Notes: generated from the sequence alone by a model not told the origin. A DNA stretch of 64,000 bases from Vibrio casei (GCF_002218025.2 NZ_AP018680.1:2692635-2756634); one strand, 5' to 3'; shown: positions 45,230 to 57,681, counted from the stretch's first letter. Made by a program: numbers and translations.

Positions 45230-46084
45230 TCACTTTGAAGAAAACCGTTCGACATCTGAACGAATTTCATCAATTAACACCCTCGCAATATCCTCCTTAT
45301 ATTGTATTAAGTGAATAAACAACAAATCAGTAATCACGTTTTGCGCAGTACGTGATGCAATCGAAGAACTGCGGTTTTCACTTTCATCGGCAATGGTATC
45401 AAAACAAAGATCAGCAATTTTTCTTAACTTACTGCTTTTTGGCGACGTTAACGCGATCACTTTCGCGCCTTGTTGCTTAGCCGTTTCTGCTGCCAATAAC
45501 ACCTCTTTCTTATCCCCTGAAAATGAAATCACAATTTGTATATCCTGCGGAGTCAAGATACGAGCCACCGCGACTTGCACATGAGTATCCGATTCGGTTA
45601 AAGCGGTAATGCCAAGCTTAAGTAGTTTATAGCTTAAATCTTTGGCGGTTAATGCCGAACCACCAATACCTACTATTTGTACCCTCTGAGCCGCATCAAT
45701 CCAGCGAATCGCTTGATCACACACCTCCATCGACAAGGCATTGGTAGTATTGACCATTGCATCTATTTTGGTTTGCACCAGCTTCTGGGCAATCACCGTT
45801 AAGGGATCATCGGATAAAATATCATGATGCAAAGGCGTCACTTGAGCGGAATTACGGCGAATAAAATCTTCATTAATCGCGAGTTTAAATTGACTGTAAC
45901 CTTTATAACCGAGCTTCTGAGTCAGCTTTACAATACTTGATTGGCTGACCTCAATGAAATCCGCCATCTCTTGACTGGTTGAATGGCAAGCCAACTCGGG
46001 GTTATGGCTAATCCAATCAATAATTTTACGTCCGCTGATAGAAAACGATTCTCTTTGTTTCATCATTTTATGAAAAACCGACAT
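45230..46084 (-). CDS. murR: RpiR-family regulator of the mur genes, probable MurR
   Basis: Probable repressor sensing MurNAc 6-phosphate. The start at 46084 (MSVFHKMMKQRESFSISG) gives 284 residues and removes a hydrophobic 28-residue extension read from a poor start; GGGG lies five bases before it. Seen: an N-terminal helix-turn-helix (TSQEMADFIEVSQSSIVKLTQKLGYKGYSQFK) and a C-terminal SIS domain (VGIGGSALTAKDLSYKL, VISFSGDKKEV). It is divergent from murQ-murP, with two matching palindromes between them. Confidence 0.88.
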   Translation of the reverse strand: MSVFHKMMKQRESFSISGRKIIDWISHNPELACHSTSQEMADFIEVSQSSIVKLTQKLGYKGYSQFKLAINEDFIRRNSAQVTPLHHDILSDDPLTVIAQKLVQTKIDAMVNTTNALSMEVCDQAIRWIDAAQRVQIVGIGGSALTAKDLSYKLLKLGITALTESDTHVQVAVARILTPQDIQIVISFSGDKKEVLLAAETAKQQGAKVIALTSPKSSKLRKIADLCFDTIADESENRSSSIASRTAQNVITDLLFIHLIQYKEDIARVLIDEIRSDVERFSSK

Positions 46085-46099
46085 AAAAACCCCAATATA

Positions 46100-46114
46100 A
46101 GAATAAATTATTCC
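46100..46114. promoter_or_regulatory. Palindrome O2, probable MurR operator near murR
   Basis: AGAATAAATTATTCC, one base off the perfect palindrome found 164 bases away at 46264. It lies 16 bases before the murR ATG, suggesting autoregulation. Lone half-sites GGAATAA (46122-46128) and TTATTCC (46206-46212) lie between. Confidence 0.6.
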
Positions 46115-46242
46115 ATCAATAGGAATAAAAACAACCAAGAATAAGCCATTGATTAAATTAAATACCAATCAAAGTAAATTAAAAAAAGCCAAACTAGCCT
46201 AGTCATTATTCCACATTTGAGCAAAAAACGAATAACTTCAGC

Positions 46243-46258
46243 TGTGATCATGATCACC
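46243..46258. promoter_or_regulatory. CRP site upstream of murQ
   Basis: TGTGA-TCATGA-TCACC matches TGTGA-N6-TCACA at 9 of 10 positions. Its centre (46250.5) is 41.5 bases before the start of transcription predicted from the -10 at 46280-46285: class II activator geometry. Confidence 0.82.
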
Positions 46259-46263
46259 GATAA

Positions 46264-46278
46264 GGAATAAATTATTCC
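46264..46278. promoter_or_regulatory. Palindrome O1, probable MurR operator at the murQ promoter
   Basis: GGAATAAATTATTCC is a perfect 7+1+7 palindrome between the CRP site and the -10. A protein bound here would block RNA polymerase. The divergent gene encodes an RpiR-family regulator. Confidence 0.7.
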
Positions 46279-46279
46279 A

Positions 46280-46285
46280 TATTAT
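46280..46285 (+). promoter_or_regulatory. murQ -10 element
   Basis: TATTAT (5 of 6), 35 bases before the murQ ATG. There is no consensus -35, consistent with CRP dependence. Confidence 0.55.
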
Positions 46286-46320
46286 CTCCATCAAATGACC
46301 TTCCACCAGAGAGAAAGACG

Positions 46321-47220
46321 ATGAAAATTGATTTAACCCATTTAGTGACGGAAAGCCGAAATACCGCCAGTGCTGAAATTGATACCCTTTCAACACAAGA
46401 CATGCTGACCATCATTAACCAAGAAGATCAAAAAGTCCCTCTCGCCGTTAAAGCAGAATTACCCAAAATCGCTCAAGCAGTGGATGTCATCACTCAAGCA
46501 TTTGCCGAAGGTGGCCGATTAATTTACATGGGCGCAGGCACTTCAGGTCGACTTGGTATTCTTGACGCCAGTGAGTGCCCACCAACCTATGGAAGCAACC
46601 CCGATCTCGTTATCGGTTTAATTGCCGGTGGTCATCAAGCGATTTTAAAAGCGGTAGAAAATGCCGAAGACAACGTTGAACTCGGTCAATCAGATCTTGT
46701 GTCACTAAATCTAACTAGCAAAGATGTGGTGGTGGGAATTGCCGCCAGTGGCCGTACCCCTTATGTGATTGGCGGTTTGAAATATGCCAATTCCGTAGGT
46801 GCGACCACCGTATCACTCGCTTGCAATCCAGGTTGCCCAATGGAAGCACAAGCCAAAATCGTGATCACTCCGATTGTCGGCGCAGAAGTCGTCACCGGCT
46901 CATCTCGCATGAAAGCAGGGACCGCACAAAAATTGATACTCAATATGTTAACCACTGGCGCAATGATTCGCAGCGGTAAAGTCTTTGGCAATTTAATGGT
47001 AGATGTTGAAGCCACCAACGCCAAGTTGATTCAACGCCAAACCAATATTGTGGTTGAAGCAACTGGCGTTACCAGTGAACAAGCCGAACAAGCGCTGAAT
47101 GCTTGTGACCGTCACTGCAAAACTGCCATCTTAATGCTACTAGCGGATATTGATGCCAAGCAAGCGAAACAACGCTTAACCCAACATAACGGCTTTATTA
47201 GAGCAGCGCTCACTAATTAA
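46321..47220 (+). CDS. murQ: N-acetylmuramic acid 6-phosphate etherase MurQ
   Basis: Cleaves the D-lactyl ether of MurNAc 6-phosphate to give GlcNAc 6-phosphate. 299 residues, SIS-domain protein. Seen: [28 protein letters not shown] (substrate-binding SIS core with catalytic glutamate region), [18 protein letters not shown], and [38 protein letters not shown] precedes the ATG. First gene of murQ-murP, under a CRP site and a probable MurR operator. Confidence 0.97.
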   Translation: MKIDLTHLVTESRNTASAEIDTLSTQDMLTIINQEDQKVPLAVKAELPKIAQAVDVITQAFAEGGRLIYMGAGTSGRLGILDASECPPTYGSNPDLVIGLIAGGHQAILKAVENAEDNVELGQSDLVSLNLTSKDVVVGIAASGRTPYVIGGLKYANSVGATTVSLACNPGCPMEAQAKIVITPIVGAEVVTGSSRMKAGTAQKLILNMLTTGAMIRSGKVFGNLMVDVEATNAKLIQRQTNIVVEATGVTSEQAEQALNACDRHCKTAILMLLADIDAKQAKQRLTQHNGFIRAALTN

Positions 47221-47276
47221 CCATTGGCTACTCAAGTAAACACAACCAAAATATAATAATTATTAGGAAATAAATC

Positions 47277-48725
47277 ATGGCGAAAATAACCTCAGCGATG
47301 ATGGAAACCATCTTAGCGACCGTAGGCGGCAGTGCAAATATCAATAAATGCGGTAACTGCATGACACGTTTACGATTGTCACTAAATAACAATGGATTGA
47401 TTGACTTAGCGAGCCTGAAGTCAATAGCGGGTGTTATGGGAGTGGTTGAAGGTGATGAACAACTGCAAATTATTTTAGGCCCAGGTAAAGCGCAAACTGC
47501 TGCCGATCTGATGAATGACTTAATTGCCAACTCAAGCTCTGAAACGACGCAACCAACCGAAGACCAAAATTTATCGAATATCGCTTCTCAACAAAAGAAA
47601 CAAATGAAGAGCAAACAAACCAGCTCGGTACAACGTTTTTTAAGTAAGTTTGCCACCATTTTCACCCCGCTGATCCCAGGCTTTATTGCGGCAGGTTTAC
47701 TACTTGGCTTTGCTACGCTACTTGAACAAATTTACGTATTAGATCAAACGCCAAGTACTTTCATGGTCGATCTTATCGCTTATATGAAAGTATTTGGCAA
47801 AGGCCTGTTTGCTTTCTTAAGTATTTTAATTGGCTATAACGCCCAACAAGCGTTTGGCGGTTCCGGTGTCAATGGCGCCATCTTAGCCTCACTGTTTATA
47901 CTCGGATATAACCCAGATGCCACCTCTGGTATTTACTCTGGTATGAGTGAGTTCTTCGGTATGACAATTGACCCACGCGGCAACATTATCGGGGTATTAA
48001 TGGCGGCGATCATTGGCGCTCAAGTCGAAAAGTTTGTGCGTAAATATATGCCCGATGACCTCGATATGATCTTAACTTCTGTTGTCACGCTATTAATTAT
48101 GGGTGTGGTGACTTTCGTTGTGATCATGCCAATTGGTGGCGAGCTATTTAAAGGCATGTCTTGGTTGTTCTTAAACTTAAATGACAACCCTATCGGCGCA
48201 GCTCTTTTAGCTGGTTTGTTCTTAATCTCGGTGGTGTTTGGTATTCACCAAGGCTTTGTTCCGGTCTACTTTGCTTTAATGGAAGCACAAGGGTTTAACT
48301 CACTATTCCCTATTTTAGCCATGGCAGGCGGCGGTCAAGTCGGTGCATCGATGGCTCTTTACTTTAAAGCCAATAAAGATGCGCTACTAAGAACACAAGT
48401 AAAAGGGGCGATTATTCCAGGGATTTTAGGGATTGGTGAGCCGTTAATTTATGGCGTGACATTACCTCGCGTGAAACCTTTCGTAACCGCTTGTTTAGGT
48501 GGCGCAGCGGGTGGTTTCTTTATTGGCTTAGTCTCTTATCTTGGATTGCCTGTTGGCCTAAATACGGTGTTTGGCCCATCTGGTATTGTTGCTCTGCCAC
48601 TGATGACATCGGCTAGTGGTATCTTCCCAGCTATGATGGTGTTCTTAGTTGGCCTACTGATTTCTTACGTTGTTGGCTTCCTTGCCACCTACTTCTTTGG
48701 CACCAAAGATGTGGATTTAAGTTAA
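47277..48725 (+). CDS. murP: PTS N-acetylmuramic acid transporter subunit IIBC, MurP
   Basis: Imports MurNAc as the 6-phosphate. 482 residues: an EIIB domain (residues about 1-85) with the phosphorylated cysteine in [11 protein letters not shown], a charged Gln/Lys/Ser linker, then a membrane EIIC domain of about ten segments with [13 protein letters not shown] as the substrate-site motif. There is no EIIA domain, so a separate EIIA (Crr-type) must donate phosphate. Co-transcribed with murQ; the pair matches E. coli murQP, without the beta-lactamase-like gene of that operon. Confidence 0.95.
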   Translation: MAKITSAMMETILATVGGSANINKCGNCMTRLRLSLNNNGLIDLASLKSIAGVMGVVEGDEQLQIILGPGKAQTAADLMNDLIANSSSETTQPTEDQNLSNIASQQKKQMKSKQTSSVQRFLSKFATIFTPLIPGFIAAGLLLGFATLLEQIYVLDQTPSTFMVDLIAYMKVFGKGLFAFLSILIGYNAQQAFGGSGVNGAILASLFILGYNPDATSGIYSGMSEFFGMTIDPRGNIIGVLMAAIIGAQVEKFVRKYMPDDLDMILTSVVTLLIMGVVTFVVIMPIGGELFKGMSWLFLNLNDNPIGAALLAGLFLISVVFGIHQGFVPVYFALMEAQGFNSLFPILAMAGGGQVGASMALYFKANKDALLRTQVKGAIIPGILGIGEPLIYGVTLPRVKPFVTACLGGAAGGFFIGLVSYLGLPVGLNTVFGPSGIVALPLMTSASGIFPAMMVFLVGLLISYVVGFLATYFFGTKDVDLS

Positions 48726-48762
48726 CCTTATTTTAGCTAGATCCCCCCCTAGACTCTAGCTT

Positions 48763-48803
48763 GCGCCTTTACGACTAAACCATCCGGTAAAGGCGCTTTT
48801 TTA
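48763..48803 (+). terminator. Terminator of murQP
   Basis: GCGCCTTTAC (48763-48772), 14-base loop, GTAAAGGCGC (48787-48796), then six T. A second dyad, GCTAGA...TCTAGC, lies just upstream around a run of seven C. Confidence 0.88.
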
Positions 48804-48839
48804 TTTGCTCAACTAATATCAATACCAACCAATAACGGC

Positions 48840-49739
48840 TCACTTAAGCCAATCTTGATACATTTTTTGGCTGTCGCCGAGATAATCAATTAACCACTCC
48901 ACCAGCTTGTTATCTTGATTTTTACGCCATACTAAACAACAGGCACTTAAGGGTTTATCACCGGTTAGATTCACTTCAATTAAATCGCCTTGCTCGATAA
49001 AAAACGTCGCCATATGACGTGGCATATACCCCATTCCGACTTTGTTTTTTAAACACTCAATCGCGCTAAACCAATTAGGCAGTAATAAACGACGCTGCTG
49101 TGCGGAATGCCAAGTATGACGCTTGGGTAATATGGTCGAGGTATCATCTAAACAAATCGCGGGAATCGCAGCTAAATCTTCATCGGTTAGTTCGCTTTGA
49201 CTCGCTAATGGATGATCGGCGGCCATTACATACGCCCAATCAATACTGCCCATAGGTTTGACACCATAATCGCCACTGACTGGAATCGCCGAAGTTGCTC
49301 CAATCACGACATCAGCGCGCCCTTCAGAAATTGCTTCCCATGAACCATTAAACACCTCCATGTTGATCTGCAATTCGGCATAATCGAAAGTGTTATAAAA
49401 ATCTTCAATTAAAGGCTTTAACTGCTCAAGCTTAACAATATTATCTATGGTTAATTTAACTGTTTTATGGTAGCCACTTTCGACTCGCTTGGTTTGCGCT
49501 TTCACTTCTTCCATTTGACGCAATAACTGGCGCGCTTCTTTAATAAAATGTTCACCGGCTTCGGTTAATTCCACTTTGCGAGTTAATCGATGAAATAGTT
49601 TCACACCAAGCTCTTTTTCGACCTGACGTACCGCATAACTTATCGCGGAAGGGACTTTGTGTAATTGCTCTGCCGCTGCAGTAAAACTGCCCATACGCGC
49701 TACAGTATCAAGCATTTGTAGTGACTGTTTTGAATACAT
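48840..49739 (-). CDS. punR: LysR-family regulator, probable PunR
   Basis: 299-residue LysR-type regulator; the ATG at 49739 (MYSKQSLQMLDTVARMGSF) aligns with E. coli PunR (YdhB). An upstream TTG in frame is unlikely. Seen: the N-terminal winged helix (SFTAAAEQLHKVPSAISYAVRQVEKELGVKLFHRL) and an effector domain with FNGSWEAISEGRADVVIGATSAIP, near-identical in layout to PunR. In E. coli it activates the divergent exporter gene with purine nucleosides; the same arrangement holds here. Confidence 0.85.
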   Translation of the reverse strand: MYSKQSLQMLDTVARMGSFTAAAEQLHKVPSAISYAVRQVEKELGVKLFHRLTRKVELTEAGEHFIKEARQLLRQMEEVKAQTKRVESGYHKTVKLTIDNIVKLEQLKPLIEDFYNTFDYAELQINMEVFNGSWEAISEGRADVVIGATSAIPVSGDYGVKPMGSIDWAYVMAADHPLASQSELTDEDLAAIPAICLDDTSTILPKRHTWHSAQQRRLLLPNWFSAIECLKNKVGMGYMPRHMATFFIEQGDLIEVNLTGDKPLSACCLVWRKNQDNKLVEWLIDYLGDSQKMYQDWLK

Positions 49740-49889
49740 ACTCTTTCCCAATAAACCGACTTACTTACCTATCAAAAAATTTGAATGGTAGATTAAAATT
49801 ATAACGTTTAATTTCTCAGATAGAAGAATTTATAATCCGCTCATTAAGATTGGCATCCAGCCTATTTACCCACATTCAATGGTCGTTTT

Positions 49890-51077
49890 ATGAATATCGC
49901 AAAAACACAATTATTTTATCTTGCTGCCTTATCCATGTTGGGCTTCGTTGCCACCGACATGTACTTGCCGGCATTTAAGACCCTAGAAGCCCACTTTTCA
50001 ACTGGCCCAGAATCGATTGCTTTATCTTTATCGATCTTTTTAGCCGGCATGGCTTCAGGTCAACTATTATGGGGTTTAGCGTCTGATAAGTTTGGTCATC
50101 GTAATACGCTAGCCACTGGTTTAGTGCTGTTTTCTTTAGCATCACTGGGGTTAGGTTTTAGCCAAGAAGTGTGGCAATTGTTAACCCTACGCTTTATTCA
50201 AGCGATTGGAGTTTGTGCGCCAGCGGTAATTTGGCAAGCGATGGTGATTAAGCGCTATTCAAGCTCGATGAGCCAACAAGTATTTGCATCTATCATGCCA
50301 CTAGTAGCGCTTTCTCCCGCTATTGCACCACAACTTGGCGTGTTTTTAATGGCACATTTTGGTTGGTCGAGTATTTTCATCTTTTTAACTGTTGTCGGCG
50401 CAGCATTAACTTGGTTTACTCTTGCTCAGCCAAAAGATGAAGCCGAAGAACCGAAACAGACTTCAATCAAGCAGGATATCAAAGCGCTATTTAACTCTCG
50501 AGTGTACTTGGGGAATGTGATGATGTTCGCCATGGCTTCAGCCTGTTTCTTTGCCTATCTTACCGGTATGCCAGAAATCATGACATCAATGGGTTATGAT
50601 GCGAAAGACATTGGATTAAGCTTTATTCCTCAAACCATTGCTTTTATGGCTGGTGGCTATTTTGGTAAACGTTACGTAACCAAACTTGGCGATGCAAAAG
50701 TATTAAAAGTTTTACTAGGGCTGTTCACTGTTTCTGCTGTCATCATGTTTGTTGCCTCTCATATGACCATCAGTACTATTTGGCCGGTATTAATTCCATT
50801 TTGTTTTATTGCAGTGGCTAATGGCGCGCTTTACCCAATCGTGGTTAACCGTGCTTTATCCAGTTGTAAAAATAGCCCAGCTACCGCGGCTGGTTTGCAA
50901 AATAGCCTACAGATTTGTATTAGTGGCTTAGCCAGTGCCCTAGTCGCAACTTACGCTAGCCAAGCACTACCAACAACTGGCATTACAGCAATTTTATGTA
51001 CCCTAGGTTTATTGGTTGGGTACTTCTTATCAGTTTCTAAGAAAGCTGATGCGGTAGAGTTTGTTGAAGAGCGTTAA
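49890..51077 (+). CDS. punC: MFS exporter, probable purine nucleoside transporter PunC
   Basis: 395-residue 12-TM major facilitator of the Bcr/CflA drug:H+ antiporter group. It resembles E. coli PunC (YdhC): LGFVATDMYLPAF, LFLAGMASGQLLWGLASDKFGHRN (motif A) and IPFCFIAVANGALYPIVV. The linkage to a PunR-like regulator supports that name over Bcr; the substrate is inferred. A TATAAT at 49831-49836 may be its -10. A terminator follows. Confidence 0.85.
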   Translation: MNIAKTQLFYLAALSMLGFVATDMYLPAFKTLEAHFSTGPESIALSLSIFLAGMASGQLLWGLASDKFGHRNTLATGLVLFSLASLGLGFSQEVWQLLTLRFIQAIGVCAPAVIWQAMVIKRYSSSMSQQVFASIMPLVALSPAIAPQLGVFLMAHFGWSSIFIFLTVVGAALTWFTLAQPKDEAEEPKQTSIKQDIKALFNSRVYLGNVMMFAMASACFFAYLTGMPEIMTSMGYDAKDIGLSFIPQTIAFMAGGYFGKRYVTKLGDAKVLKVLLGLFTVSAVIMFVASHMTISTIWPVLIPFCFIAVANGALYPIVVNRALSSCKNSPATAAGLQNSLQICISGLASALVATYASQALPTTGITAILCTLGLLVGYFLSVSKKADAVEFVEER

Positions 51078-51114
51078 TCGACGACACCCACAATAAAAAA
51101 CCGCCTCAAAAATA

Positions 51115-51151
51115 AAAAGCCACGACTTCACAGAGAAATCGTGGCTTTTTG
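51115..51151. terminator. Terminator between punC and glmU
   Basis: AAAAAGCCACGA and TCGTGGCTTTTT arms with a 13-base loop; A-run and T-run on either side make it bidirectional. Confidence 0.88.
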
Positions 51152-51166
51152 GTATTGGTAATATTT

Positions 51167-52525
51167 TTATTTCTTAGTTGGGCGTTTCCAATCAGTAATC
51201 ACACGCTCTTTGGCTCGAGTGATCACTAACTCACCTTCAGCAACATTTTTAGTCAGCGTAGTACCCGCTCCTATCGTTGCCCCATTCGCAATGGTCACTG
51301 GTGCGATTAATTGTGCATCGGAGCCAACAAAGACATCATCACCAATAATCGTTTTAAATTTGTTTGCGCCATCGTAATTACACGTAATAACACCAGCACC
51401 AACATTAACACGCTCACCAATCTCAGCATCGCCGAGATAAGTTAAATGACCCGCTTTCGATAATTCCCCTAAACTCGAATTTTTAATTTCAACAAAATTA
51501 CCCACATGCGCTTTATTTTTAAGCTCAGTCCCGGGACGTAAACGTGCAAATGGGCCAACTGTACATTCTTCACCCACCGTTGCACCATCAATCACGGTGT
51601 ATGGACTGATCACACTGTTATCATCGATTTCACAATCTTTTAGAACACAACCTGCCCCGATAAAGACGTTATGACCTAGACTCACACTGCCTTCAATAAT
51701 CACGTTCACATCAATTTCAGTGTCCATACCACATTGCAATTCACCACGCAGATCAAAACGAGCAGGATCACGTAGCATAACCCCTTGTTCTAACAAGATT
51801 TGTGCTTGCATTGATTGATAAGCTCGCTCTAAGCGTGCAAGTTGAGAGCGATCATTAACCCCTTCCACTTCAATCGGGTTAACAGGATGCACAGCTTCAA
51901 CTGCACGACCTTCACTATGAGCCGCTGCAATCACATCTGTCAGATAATACTCACCTTGGGCGTTTTCATTTTTTAACGCCGATAGCCAACGCTTAAGATC
52001 ACCACCGGTTGCCACCATGACACCAGTATTGACTTCTTTTATCTGTTTTTGTTCTTCAGTGGCATCTTTTTGTTCAACAATCGCCACAACAGGGCCATTT
52101 TTACGAATAATACGACCATAACCTACTGGTTTATCTAAGATAACTGTTAATAATGCAATACCGCCTGTAGGCTGAGCTTCTAAAAGGTTTTCAATGGTTT
52201 CTCGAGAAATCAGCGGAACATCACCATAAAGTACTAACACTTTTTCATCGTCAGAAAAATCAGGGGCAGCTTGATTAACGGCATGCCCAGTCCCTAATTG
52301 GTCTGCTTGCAAAATCCAATTAACGGGTTCTTTCCCTAATACTTGCTTCATTTGATCGCCAGCATGACCATAAACCAAATGAATGTTTTTTGCGCCAAGA
52401 CCCGTACAAGTATCAATAACATGCTTAGCCATTGGACGACCGGCTAAAGTATGCAAGACTTTTGGTTTTTCAGAATACATGCGAGTGCCTTTACCCGCAG
52501 CAAGAATAACAGCGCTAAAATTCAT
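51167..52525 (-). CDS. glmU: Bifunctional UDP-GlcNAc pyrophosphorylase / GlcN-1-P acetyltransferase GlmU
   Basis: Makes UDP-N-acetylglucosamine for peptidoglycan and LPS. 452 residues: N-terminal uridyltransferase domain with [28 protein letters not shown] and [10 protein letters not shown]-terminal left-handed beta-helix acetyltransferase with repeated hexapeptides and [14 protein letters not shown] / [17 protein letters not shown] blocks (here [13 protein letters not shown]). It follows atpC on the same strand, but a perfect hairpin separates them, so it probably has its own promoter. Confidence 0.97.
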   Translation of the reverse strand: MNFSAVILAAGKGTRMYSEKPKVLHTLAGRPMAKHVIDTCTGLGAKNIHLVYGHAGDQMKQVLGKEPVNWILQADQLGTGHAVNQAAPDFSDDEKVLVLYGDVPLISRETIENLLEAQPTGGIALLTVILDKPVGYGRIIRKNGPVVAIVEQKDATEEQKQIKEVNTGVMVATGGDLKRWLSALKNENAQGEYYLTDVIAAAHSEGRAVEAVHPVNPIEVEGVNDRSQLARLERAYQSMQAQILLEQGVMLRDPARFDLRGELQCGMDTEIDVNVIIEGSVSLGHNVFIGAGCVLKDCEIDDNSVISPYTVIDGATVGEECTVGPFARLRPGTELKNKAHVGNFVEIKNSSLGELSKAGHLTYLGDAEIGERVNVGAGVITCNYDGANKFKTIIGDDVFVGSDAQLIAPVTIANGATIGAGTTLTKNVAEGELVITRAKERVITDWKRPTKK

Positions 52526-52620
52526 TTAAATTCCCTTATATTGATTCACTCTAAGAATGTTAACTCACTAATATAATTTTTTGATTAAAATTTAGTAAAA
52601 CTCAAATCAAATAACTATAA

Positions 52621-52645
52621 AAAAGGCGACCAATGGTCGCCTTTT
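52621..52645 (-). terminator. Terminator of the atp operon
   Basis: AAAAGGCGACCA and TGGTCGCCTTTT around a single base: a perfect 12-base dyad, with A/T runs at both ends. It lies 24 bases after atpC. Confidence 0.88.
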
Positions 52646-52668
52646 ATCTACTCTGCTAATGCTAATAA

Positions 52669-53091
52669 CTAGCGGCGAGACTGACGAGTTAACTCAATAA
52701 CTCGTAGCTGAGCAATCGCTTTCGCTAAATCACTTGCCGCTTGTGCGAAGTCAATATCGCCATGCTGATTTTGAATATTCTCTTCAGCTTTGCGTTTGGC
52801 TTCTTCAGCCTTAGCGGCATCAAGCTCTTCACCACGAATCGCCGTATCAGCCAGTACAGTTGCAATACCCGGCTGAACTTCGACCATACCACCAGAAATA
52901 TAAATAATTTCTTCGTGACCGTGTTGTTTCACTAAACGCACCATGCCAGGCTTAATAGCAGTCAGAAGCGGGGTGTGCCCAGGATAAATCCCAAGTTCAC
53001 CTTCACTACCTGTCACCATAAAAGACTCAACCGTACCTGAAAAAAGTTTCTTCTCAGCACTTACGATGTCTAGATGAAAAGTCATAGCCAT
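52669..53091 (-). CDS. atpC: ATP synthase F1 epsilon subunit
   Basis: Central-stalk subunit that couples rotation and inhibits ATP hydrolysis. 140 residues: N-terminal beta-sandwich ([36 protein letters not shown]) and a C-terminal helical hairpin rich in Ala/Lys/Glu. Last gene of the atp operon, 56 bases after atpD. Confidence 0.97.
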   Translation of the reverse strand: MAMTFHLDIVSAEKKLFSGTVESFMVTGSEGELGIYPGHTPLLTAIKPGMVRLVKQHGHEEIIYISGGMVEVQPGIATVLADTAIRGEELDAAKAEEAKRKAEENIQNQHGDIDFAQAASDLAKAIAQLRVIELTRQSRR

Positions 53092-53147
53092 GTTGCCTCC
53101 TAATTCGCTTTATAACTTAATAAAACTTGAGTTGAGTTTTTATAAAC

Positions 53148-54575
<1,428 letters not shown>

Positions 54576-54620
54576 TTACCTAAGCACTAAAATTTAATAA
54601 CCATGTGTCTAATAACAAGA

Positions 54621-55487
54621 CTAAACCGCTGCTGCACCTGATACGATTTCAGACAACTCTTGTGTAATCGCCGTTTGACGGGCTTTGTTGTACACAAGTT
54701 GTAAATCATCAATCAGGTTGCTTGCATTATCTGTTGCAGCTTTCATCGCCACCATTCGCGCCGCTTGCTCACAAGCAAGGTTTTCCACCACACCTTGATA
54801 CACTTGCGATTCAACATAACGTTTCAACAAGGCATCAAGTAATGGTTTTGGCTCGGGCTCATAAATGTAATCCCAAGAATGTGTGCGTTTCATGTCATCG
54901 CTATCCGATTTAGGCAAAGGTAGCAATTGATCGATCTTTGGTTCTTGAACCATGGTATTAACAAAACTGTTAAATACCACGTAAAGGCGATCTAACTCAC
55001 CTTCATCATATTTCTGTAGCATTACGCCTACACTACCAATCAAAGCTTCTAAGCTAGGGTTATCCCCTAAACCTGAAATTTGAGCTGATAGTTTAGTACC
55101 TGTGCTTTTGAAAAAGGCAGTGGCTTTAGTGCCTATTACCGCAACTTCAACACCTGCGCCTTTTTCAGACCAATCTTTCATGTGATTTAAGGTTTTCTTA
55201 AACAAATTAATGTTTAAACCACCACATAAACCACGATCAGTTGAAATAATGATATAACCAACTTTTTTAGCTTCACGCTCTTCGAGATAAGGATGCTTAT
55301 ACTCAAGACTAGCGTTTGCTACATGACCGATCACTTTACGCATTGTTTGTGCATATGGACGAGAAGATTCCATTGCGTCTTGCGAACGACGCATTTTGGA
55401 AGCTGCTACCATTTCCATCGCTTTCGTAATTTTTTGTGTGCTTTTAACACTACCAATTTTGGTACGAATTTCTTTTGCGCCGGCCAT
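54621..55487 (-). CDS. atpG: ATP synthase F1 gamma subunit
   Basis: Rotor shaft of F1. 288 residues; long N- and C-terminal helices ([28 protein letters not shown] and [37 protein letters not shown]), with the Rossmann-like middle part including [10 protein letters not shown]. 93 bases after atpA. Confidence 0.98.
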   Translation of the reverse strand: MAGAKEIRTKIGSVKSTQKITKAMEMVAASKMRRSQDAMESSRPYAQTMRKVIGHVANASLEYKHPYLEEREAKKVGYIIISTDRGLCGGLNINLFKKTLNHMKDWSEKGAGVEVAVIGTKATAFFKSTGTKLSAQISGLGDNPSLEALIGSVGVMLQKYDEGELDRLYVVFNSFVNTMVQEPKIDQLLPLPKSDSDDMKRTHSWDYIYEPEPKPLLDALLKRYVESQVYQGVVENLACEQAARMVAMKAATDNASNLIDDLQLVYNKARQTAITQELSEIVSGAAAV

Positions 55488-55580
55488 CGTATTTCTCCGT
55501 TAATAGAAGAGCCCGTTTATGGATATTCGATTAAGTGATGTATCTACTTTTTATAAAAAGCACAACACATCACAAACGAA

Positions 55581-57122
55581 TTACCAGGTCTGGGTTGCCA
55601 TGAAATCATCAACTAACTTTTTAAGTTTCGCTTCGATATCATCGTTATAAGCACCCGTTTTGTTGATTTCAGAAACGAAATCAGCATGTTGACCATGAGC
55701 ATACGACAGTAGTGCTGATTCAAAATCCGCTAGCTTGTTAAGAGCGATATCCGTTAGGTAACCGCGCTCAGCAGCAAAAATCACAAGAGCCTGATCAAAC
55801 ACTGAGAACGGAGCGTATTGCTTTTGCTTCATCAATTCAGTTACTTTTTGACCATGGTTTAGCTGTCTTTTCGTCGTTGCATCTAGATCAGATGAGAACT
55901 GAGCAAACGCTGCTAGTTCACGATACTGTGCAAGTGCAGTACGAATACCACCAGACAGTTTCTTAATGATCTTAGTTTGCGCTGAACCACCTACACGAGA
56001 TACCGAAATACCTGGATCTACCGCAGGGCGAATACCAGCATTAAATAGCTCAGTTTGTAGGAAGATCTGACCATCAGTAATCGAAATTACGTTAGTCGGT
56101 ACGAATGCAGATACGTCACCCGCTTGAGTTTCAATGATAGGAAGCGCGGTTAAAGAACCGGTCTTACCTTTCACTTCACCCTTAGTAAAGTTTTCTACAT
56201 AGTGCTCGCTTACACGAGATGCACGCTCGAGAAGACGAGAGTGAAGATAGAAAACATCACCTGGGAAGGCTTCGCGGCCAGGTGGACGTTTTAGAAGTAG
56301 AGAAATCTGACGATAAGCGACTGCTTGTTTAGATAAATCATCATAAACAATCAGTGCATCTTCACCACGATCACGGAAGTATTCACCCATCGCACAACCT
56401 GAATATGGAGCCAGATATTGCAATGCCGCAGACTCCGAAGCCGATGCTACAACCACTATAGTGTTTGCAAGTGCGCCGTGCTCTTCAAGTTTACGTACTA
56501 CGTTAGCAATCGTAGAGGCTTTTTGGCCAATCGCTACGTAGATAGAGAAGATTCCAGAATCTCGTTGATTAATGATAGCATCAATCGCCATCGCTGTTTT
56601 ACCAGTCTGACGGTCACCGATGATAAGCTCACGCTGACCACGACCAATTGGAATCATTGAGTCAACAGACTTATAACCAGTTTGAACTGGTTGATCAACT
56701 GACTTACGGTCTATAACACCTGGTGCAATCACTTCTACAGGAGAAGTTAATTTTGCATCAATAGGACCTTTACCATCAATAGGCTCACCCAGCGTGTTTA
56801 CCACACGACCAAGCATTTCAGGACCTACAGGTACTTCAAGGATACGACCAGTACCCGTTACTTTCATGCCTTCCTGAAGGTTAGCATACGGACCCATTAC
56901 TACCGCACCAACCGAGTCACGCTCAAGGTTAAGTGCAAGTGCATAACGGCCACCCGGTAGTTCAATCATTTCACCCTGCATCACGTCCGCTAGGCCGTGA
57001 ATACGGATAATACCATCGCTTACTGAAACGATAGTACCTTCATTACGCGCTTCACTCACAACTTCGAATTTCTCGATACGTTGTTTGATCAGTTCGCTAA
57101 TTTCTGTGGAATTAAGTTGCAT
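55581..57122 (-). CDS. atpA: ATP synthase F1 alpha subunit
   Basis: Non-catalytic nucleotide-binding subunit. 513 residues. Walker A GDRQTGKT near residue 170, [41 protein letters not shown] region, and [15 protein letters not shown] with the arginine finger. 13 bases after atpH. Confidence 0.98.
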   Translation of the reverse strand: MQLNSTEISELIKQRIEKFEVVSEARNEGTIVSVSDGIIRIHGLADVMQGEMIELPGGRYALALNLERDSVGAVVMGPYANLQEGMKVTGTGRILEVPVGPEMLGRVVNTLGEPIDGKGPIDAKLTSPVEVIAPGVIDRKSVDQPVQTGYKSVDSMIPIGRGQRELIIGDRQTGKTAMAIDAIINQRDSGIFSIYVAIGQKASTIANVVRKLEEHGALANTIVVVASASESAALQYLAPYSGCAMGEYFRDRGEDALIVYDDLSKQAVAYRQISLLLKRPPGREAFPGDVFYLHSRLLERASRVSEHYVENFTKGEVKGKTGSLTALPIIETQAGDVSAFVPTNVISITDGQIFLQTELFNAGIRPAVDPGISVSRVGGSAQTKIIKKLSGGIRTALAQYRELAAFAQFSSDLDATTKRQLNHGQKVTELMKQKQYAPFSVFDQALVIFAAERGYLTDIALNKLADFESALLSYAHGQHADFVSEINKTGAYNDDIEAKLKKLVDDFMATQTW

Positions 57123-57135
57123 GCTCCAATCCCCA

Positions 57136-57666
57136 TTAAGACATTAATGCGTCACTCAAACGGTTCAAACGACCGCGAGTTGAGTTGTCGATTATTAAGT
57201 CTCCGGTTCGAATAATAACTCCACTAAGTAGAGTCTCATCTACACTGCAATTCAGCTTTACTTTACGATCAAGACGCTGCTCGAGTTTGCTGCTGAGTTC
57301 TGCAAGTTGTGTTTCAGTCAATGTTGTTGCAGACGTTATTTCTACATCAACCTGATTGTCTAATTCTTTTTTAAGAATTAAAAACTCTTCACAGATTTCA
57401 GGAAGGGCCTTTAGGCGGCCATTCTTGGCAAGAACTTTAATAAAGTTTTGACCATGTTCATCAAACTCTGCACAAATCGAAATAAAGATTTCAGCTAATT
57501 GTTCAGCGACAAGCGCTTTATTTAATAAGCCAATAACATCTTCATTCTTTGTGACTTCTGCGGCAAAAGAAAGCATTTCTGACCATTGGTCTACTGCTTC
57601 TTTCTCAACCGAAAATTCAAAAGCTGCTTTAGCATAGGGGCGTGCGATTGTAGTCAAATCAGACAT
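57136..57666 (-). CDS. atpH: ATP synthase F1 delta subunit
   Basis: Peripheral-stalk subunit joining F1 to b. 176 residues: N-terminal six-helix bundle ([31 protein letters not shown]) and the C-terminal [26 protein letters not shown] block. 15 bases after atpF. Confidence 0.97.
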   Translation of the reverse strand: MSDLTTIARPYAKAAFEFSVEKEAVDQWSEMLSFAAEVTKNEDVIGLLNKALVAEQLAEIFISICAEFDEHGQNFIKVLAKNGRLKALPEICEEFLILKKELDNQVDVEITSATTLTETQLAELSSKLEQRLDRKVKLNCSVDETLLSGVIIRTGDLIIDNSTRGRLNRLSDALMS

Positions 57667-57681
57667 ATGCTACCCCTCTGG

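Noticed and set aside
46085..46168. N-terminal hydrophobic extension of MurR
   Set aside because: No ribosome-binding site, no counterpart in family members, and it would cover the probable operator; the start at 46084 fits better.
48743..48749. Run of seven C after murP as a phase-variable tract
   Set aside because: It lies after the stop codon and before the terminator, so slippage would not change a protein.
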